27,110 nucleotides of DNA from Choristocarpus tenellus KU-1152 (Eukaryota > Phaeophyceae): contig CAXNAD020000153.1 of NCBI GenBank assembly GCA_964200185.2, positions 1 through 27,110 of the forward strand, read 5' to 3'. Each line of letters begins with the position of its first letter. Position 1 is the first letter of the stretch. The translations under genes and the position numbers were made by a program. The notes beneath the pieces are model-generated. The model did not search any database and had not been told where the DNA came from. It worked only from the letters and a program-made list of their open reading frames with translations. Below, one piece after another: positions 22,401-27,110 of this stretch.

Positions 22401-23525
22401 CTGTCACCGCATAGCGACTGCCTGATGCATGGACTCAGCAAACTTGGCTGTACAAAGAAGAAAAGTATTGAATCTGTTAGTAATTTTAGTGCGTTCCTGA
22501 AAATAGTAAATCATCCACACACACCCGACAGGAAAGTAAACAGGGTAGGAAAATAATAAGACTTGGCTTCATAAGAAGCACTCAATGTCTTGTTCCTGCA
22601 GATTCACTTGAGTTATCCAGAAAAAAATGATAAAAAAGCCCTTTGTACCACACGTACATTCAAATAACATATTGTGTCATTGCATAAAACTCACTGCCAC
22701 TTTATCCTGGATATTAAAACCACAAAGAACATACACATATTTATAGAAATAGATGTATATGCAACTAACAAGAAGACACCCTGGAGCTCTATCAACTCTT
22801 GACGAACATCAAGAGAAATAGCATTTGAACGCTTGTCATTTCACAGCACATTCCCAAAAACTACTGAAGACATTTCAAACAGACTACAGGCATCACATCC
22901 CCTACCACAGGAACACAAAAATCAAAAAGACAACTCAGTCTCTTCCATTCCCTGCATTTCACGTATCTCTGATCCAATGTCATTACCATGCCACATCGGC
23001 TTCAACCAATGAACAAAAGACAATAGTAGGTACCATCCATTACCACTCTCACAAAAAAGCAATTTAAGCACAATCTCCTACTCATGATGTATATATATAT
23101 AGCACACACACTTCACAAGGATGTGCGAATAGACGTATTGGAGCAATAATCTACAGAAGGAAATTGAAGTATCTAACGGCTCAAAAGAGTTATACATAAA
23201 TAAAAACAAAAGCCAGCACGCTACATCATTCGTTCCCTCCCCCTACCAAACAAACATGCACACATTGTTTCAGCTAACAATCTTACTCCTATCTTACCTC
23301 TCACAACTAATATTTTACCCAAGTGAAATTTCCGACATCCCCAGGACAGGAGAACACTCTTCATTTTCAATGCCTCCAACCTCACTCCTATCCATTCCTT
23401 ACTCTTTCCTCCTCCACATTCTCTTATCCAACTCTACCCCATTCATCCAGAACCACAACTCGATAAAAACCAACTGCACCAGTCACACAAAGCTAACAAC
23501 AATGCCTTCAACTCCACAACCACCT
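19463..23525. other. Intergenic region between convergent genes; no gene recognised
   Basis: The start should hold the ADA2 3' UTR. AATAAA-like hexamers occur near 19707 and 20067, but I cannot tell whether either is used. From about 20400 to 22000 the DNA is AT-rich with no motif. From about 22000 the plus strand becomes A/C-rich and holds long but unconvincing plus-strand open frames, including 186 codons at 21996-22556. That composition is what the introns or UTR of a minus-strand gene would look like here. I found no minus-strand exon in this stretch that I can support. Confidence 0.4.
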
Positions 23526-23689
23526 TTACACCCTCTGTTCCACCCACATCTCCAGCAACCCACTTTCCTGGTGAACAAAGGAAGCTGCTTCCACCACCCC
23601 CAGGTCACTGTGACAAATTACAGCAGGCAAAATTACCTGCACATTGCCACTCACAATATCACAGATCTCTTCCTCCTCTACCTTATGCC
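23526..23689 (-). CDS. Candidate C-terminal exon of the acidic repeat protein
   Basis: On the minus strand an open frame of 53 codons ends at a TAA (23526-23528). It reads HKVEEEEICDIVSGNVQ, continues with HSDLGVVEAASFVHQ and ends MWVEQRV. It is acidic and Val-rich like the big exon upstream. A GTATGT donor ending the big exon at 23768 and an AG acceptor at 23690-23691 join the two in phase across a 78-base intron. The acceptor lacks a pyrimidine tract and 78 bases is much shorter than ADA2 introns, so this is tentative. The alternative is that the protein simply stops at 23760. Confidence 0.3.
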
Positions 23690-23759
23690 CTCCATTGTTT
23701 CATATGTAAAACTACCACCCTTAACAACCCTTCTCTCTCTTCGCAATTCAGGATGTCAC

Positions 23760-26439
23760 TCACATACTATTCCCATCCTCGTGGCCAGAAACCGCAGTCA
23801 CATAATCCTCTTTATCCCCAACAATAACTGAACCCTCTACCTCCTGCACATCTTCCACTTCACCATCTGCTGACAATATTTCAGCAGAGGCACCAGGGTC
23901 TGGGAGTGTGACTGCCTCTTCTTCCCCATTGGAGGTCAACACTCCACTGGGTCTCGGCACCTCTTGAGCAGTCATGGACTCATCCATCACAACCTCCTTT
24001 TCTACACCTCTAACATCAAGCTCTACCAAAGTTTCAGAGTCAACCTTGGTTGACTTACCTTGCAACTTTACTTCCATAACCTTGACAGGCAGCACCTCCT
24101 CCATACTAGGCTCTTCCATTGTAACCATGGCTGCAACATCCTCCATGGCTCCACCCATGGCAGGACTCTCCACCTTCAACTTCTCCAGCTCATCTTCTGC
24201 CAGCCCTTCTCCCTCAGCCTCGATTCCCTGCAGCAAAGCTCCCCCCATTTCCTCATCGGGGAATGTCACCTTATCCACAATTGGATCCTCCTGGACAGCA
24301 ACGCCTGCATCCACCATAAACTCTCCCTCCACATCATTTTCTGACGCAACTATCAAGTCAGACCCAACCCCTTCAGCTTGCACCTCTACTTCAATCAACT
24401 CAACAGGCAACGCTTCCTGAGTGCTAGGCTGTTCTGGCGTAACCACAGCAACATTATCCTTCATGTCTTCATCAACAGGGGCACACTCCACCACCAGCTC
24501 CTTCTCAACTTCATCCCCCGTCAACACATCAACAGTCTCAATCCCTCCAGATGGGACTACCTCATTCACATTGGGGGACATCACATCATTGGTACCTAGC
24601 TCCTCCTCCACATCCCTCTCCACAACATCCCCTACAACAGCTTCAGATTCAACCATTGACTCCTTGGTTTGTACTTCTCCTTCCATGACCTCAACACCCA
24701 GCACTCCCTCTGTGCTGACCTCTTCTGGAATAACCAAGCTCACAATGCCCTCCATGTCTCCACCAACAGCAGGACATTCTCCAACCAGCCCCTTCGCCTC
24801 ATTCCCTGCCAACACCTCACCCACAGTCATGACCCCCTGAGTCAGCACCCCCCCTTCCTTTTCACTGGAGGACATCGACATATTGCTTGTCAGCTCCTCC
24901 TGGACAATGATGCCTGCTTCCACCACAATCTCCTCCTCCACACCCCCCTTCGCATTCCCATCCACATCATCCACAACCACAGCTTCAGAGTTAACTCTAG
25001 CTTCATCAGCTTGAGTCCCTACTTCAGTTACCTCAGCAGACAATGCTTCCTGTGTGCTATTCTCTTCTGGCATAACCACAGGCACCCTATCTTTTGTATC
25101 TCCATCTAGAGGAGGACAATCCACCACCTCCACTTCATCCTTTGCCAACAAATCACAGGAAAGGGCTCCCTCTTCTCTATTGTGCAATATTGCCTCAATG
25201 GTACCTACGTCCTCCACAATAACACCTGCATCCACTAAGACCTCCTGTTCCACATCTCCCTTTGTAACATGCCCCACTACAGCTTCAGATTCAACCCTTG
25301 ACTCCTCAGCTTGCACCTCTGCTTCAATGACATCAGCAGGCAACACTCCCTCTGCGCTGACCTCTTCTGGCACAACCATATCTTCTGTGTCTCCATCCAT
25401 ATTAGGACACTCCATTACCATATCCTTGACCTCATCCACTGTGACTGCATGAGATAGGACTCCCCCATCCTCATTGGGGGACATAACCTGTCCAGAGCTC
25501 TGCTCCTCCTGGACAATGACACCATCCACCAGAACCTTTTCCTCCACACCTGTCTTCGCATCATTTCCTTCCATACCTTCCATAACTACAAAGTCAGACC
25601 CAGTCTTTTCAGACTGTGCTTCTACTTCCATGTCCTCAACAGGCAAAACTCCCTCCGGGCAGGCTTCTTCCAGCATAGTTGTAGTCACATTACTCTGCAT
25701 GTATCCATCAACAACATGACATTCCACCACCCCCTTTTCCACATCCCCTCCTGGCATATCTCCCACAGCCTCAATCCCATGTGAGAGGACTCTCCCCTCC
25801 TCAAAATTGAGGGACTTAGCGTTACCAGTACCTACTTCCTCCTGGAGGAGGACGCCTGCATCCACTGCAACCGCCTCCTGCTCCACAACATCTTCCTCCA
25901 CATCCTTTCCTACCACAGGTTCAAGGTCAGCTGATTGGACCTCTTCCTGGACAAGGATACCTTCACCTCCCACAACCTCCTCAACCCCATCCCTTGCCAA
26001 TGCTGCTCCCAAACCAGCCACAATACCCCTTGTCTCCACTCCTACTTCCAGTCCTGTGCTAGAGTGCTCTACTCCCACACTATCTGCAGAACTCTCCACC
26101 AACCCATCAAGAGGTGTGTCGACTCCTCCTTCAGGTAACCTGATCTCTTCCCCAACACTTCTTGGAGGGATCTTGTTACTCCCACTGCTAAGACCGCTGT
26201 TGTCAGTGTCAGACAATCCACCTGAGGGGTCTGACGTGACAAACAAGTTATCTTTCTTTGATGAATTTTCTGTCTGAGAAAAATCTTCCTCCTCTTGGAT
26301 ATACACATCTCCTTCATCCTCATCTCTTTCACCCACCCCTTCCACTTCCTCCTCTTCATCTCCATATGGGTCATGGTTATGATCATTTCTCTCTTCCTCC
26401 AATCTTGCTACTTCTGCCTCCAGCGAACTCCAATATCGC
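23760..26439 (-). CDS. Acidic Val/Glu-rich repeat protein, unknown function (5'-incomplete)
   Basis: The open frame is about 890 codons from the acceptor to the TGA at 23760-23762. It opens at TTTTCTAG/GCGATATTGG, and the frame has no ATG until more than 200 codons in, so at least one 5' exon is missing. The start has a short helix (YWSSLEAEVARLEEER), then an acidic linker (DEEEEVEGVGERDEDEGD) and a Ser-rich stretch. The rest is very acidic and built of diverged repeats of about 97-114 residues. Each has a DAGVIVQEE-like block, a GGVLSHGI-like block, an ECP.VDGDMED-like block and an LPVEVMEVEVQAE-like block. The last block recurs near 25641, 25338, 25038, 24696, 24405 and 24087. I see no transmembrane segment or catalytic motif. 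The function is unknown; the composition suggests a disordered scaffold. I recognise no homologue. Confidence 0.75.
24060..25670 (-). repeat. Coding tandem repeat, six copies, about 291-342 bp each
   Basis: Spacings between equivalent positions of the LPVEVMEVE-like block are 318, 291, 342, 300 and 303 bases, all multiples of three. That fits in-frame tandem duplication followed by divergence under selection for an open frame. A weaker, partial copy may precede them, near 25850-25980. Confidence 0.75.
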
Positions 26440-27110
26440 CTAGAAAACACTTCAATGTAATATGTGGAGCTGTAGTTGCCAAAAGAGTGCAAGGTGGGAG
26501 GTGGGTGGGTTGGTTGGTTGAATGAAAATCATAAGAAAAAAAAATAGAATTAGAGAAGAACTAGAGAGGAAGAGGGGGAACATTTTGGCAAAAAAAGAAA
26601 ACAGGAGCAGTTGTAGTGTTAGGGCTTAATGTTAGAGCAAGAATTATGCCATAGCGATATACAAGAAGTCTGAAATTTGAACTTGGCAATAAGGAGTTAT
26701 TGAGTGCCATGGAAGAGGGGTTGGTAGGGGAGATACAGTGTAGGGGGGGGGGGAGGGGAAGATATTAAAAAAAATGGCATGCAACATTATTGTGTCACAA
26801 ACATGACATTATCATAGTGTGACAAACGTGACCAGCTTTCTTGGACATATCATGAAAGTGACCGGGAGACAGGGTGGCAGAATACCACTACTTTTTTTAT
26901 TACCTGTATCTAGTTGGTTACTACTCCAGGTCAAGCTCATAGGGTGCCACATAGGCAAGACCCAAGACAAGCTCAGCAGTGCATCAAATGTAGTGTATAC
27001 AACGCAACCAGACCACACACCAAAAAACAAGCACAACACATGCAGCAAGAAACAGACATCCAAATGTGAAGATAAGATCAGAAACACACACCCCCCCAAC
27101 GCCCCCCAAA
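26440..27110. other. Upstream intron or flank of the repeat protein; no certain exon
   Basis: The interval ends (minus strand) in a good acceptor at 26440-26442. It contains a purine-rich stretch on the plus strand and a G10 run near 26743. A minus-strand GTAATA donor at 26898-26903 follows an open segment reading LVLGLAYVAPYELDLE and then two stops. That frame would match the repeat exon only beyond the stops, so I could not join them. The true 5' exon may lie outside the window. Confidence 0.4.

Noticed and set aside
21996-22556. 186-codon plus-strand open frame
   Set aside because: Composition follows the A/C-rich background, with no domain or splice context. It is likely the antisense of minus-strand non-coding sequence.
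23974-26277. Several plus-strand open frames of 130-156 codons rich in Ser and Thr
   Set aside because: They are antisense shadows of the minus-strand Val/Glu repeat protein, whose codon bias removes stops from the opposite strand.
26904-27000. Minus-strand segment reading LVLGLAYVAPYELDLE then two stops, with a GTAATA donor downstream
   Set aside because: Its frame cannot be joined to the repeat exon without crossing the stops. It could be the end of another gene, but no supporting exon is in view.

Overview
The window looks like nuclear DNA of an intron-rich eukaryote, most likely a protist or alga. The best gene is split by canonical GT-AG introns of about 180-1420 bp. Non-coding DNA is rich in CA/GT microsatellites, poly-C and poly-G runs and short TTAGGG-type (telomere-like) arrays. 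I cannot assign a lineage from the sequence alone. One 10-base N gap (3504-3513) marks an assembly join.

Layout. 1-5600: no recognisable gene; simple repeats, poly-C tracts and an imperfect inverted-repeat element at 77-357. 5687-7779: splice-site-bounded, phase-compatible open segments on the minus strand suggest an unrecognised multi-exon gene, with a possible start at 7779. 7878-19462 (+): a complete ADA2-type transcriptional adaptor gene that I reconstructed as 15 coding exons (596 codons). It carries the full domain order ZZ zinc finger, SANT, ADA2 central region, SWIRM; only the first tiny exon and one acceptor site are uncertain. 19463-23525: no convincing gene. 23526-26439 (-): a large acidic Val/Glu-rich exon coding about six diverged copies of a roughly 100-residue repeat. 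It opens at a splice acceptor with no usable ATG, so its 5' exon(s) lie upstream, perhaps outside the window. 26440-27110: probable upstream intron or flank of that gene.

How they relate. ADA2 is the partner of the Gcn5 histone acetyltransferase in SAGA/ADA-type complexes. If real, the small minus-strand gene at 6462-7779 would sit head to head with it, about 98 bp apart, and could share a bidirectional promoter. The repeat protein is transcribed towards ADA2 (convergent) and nothing visible links their functions. The sense strand of the ADA2 introns is G/T-rich, while the plus strand at 22000-26500 is A/C-rich, so composition switches with the inferred direction of transcription.
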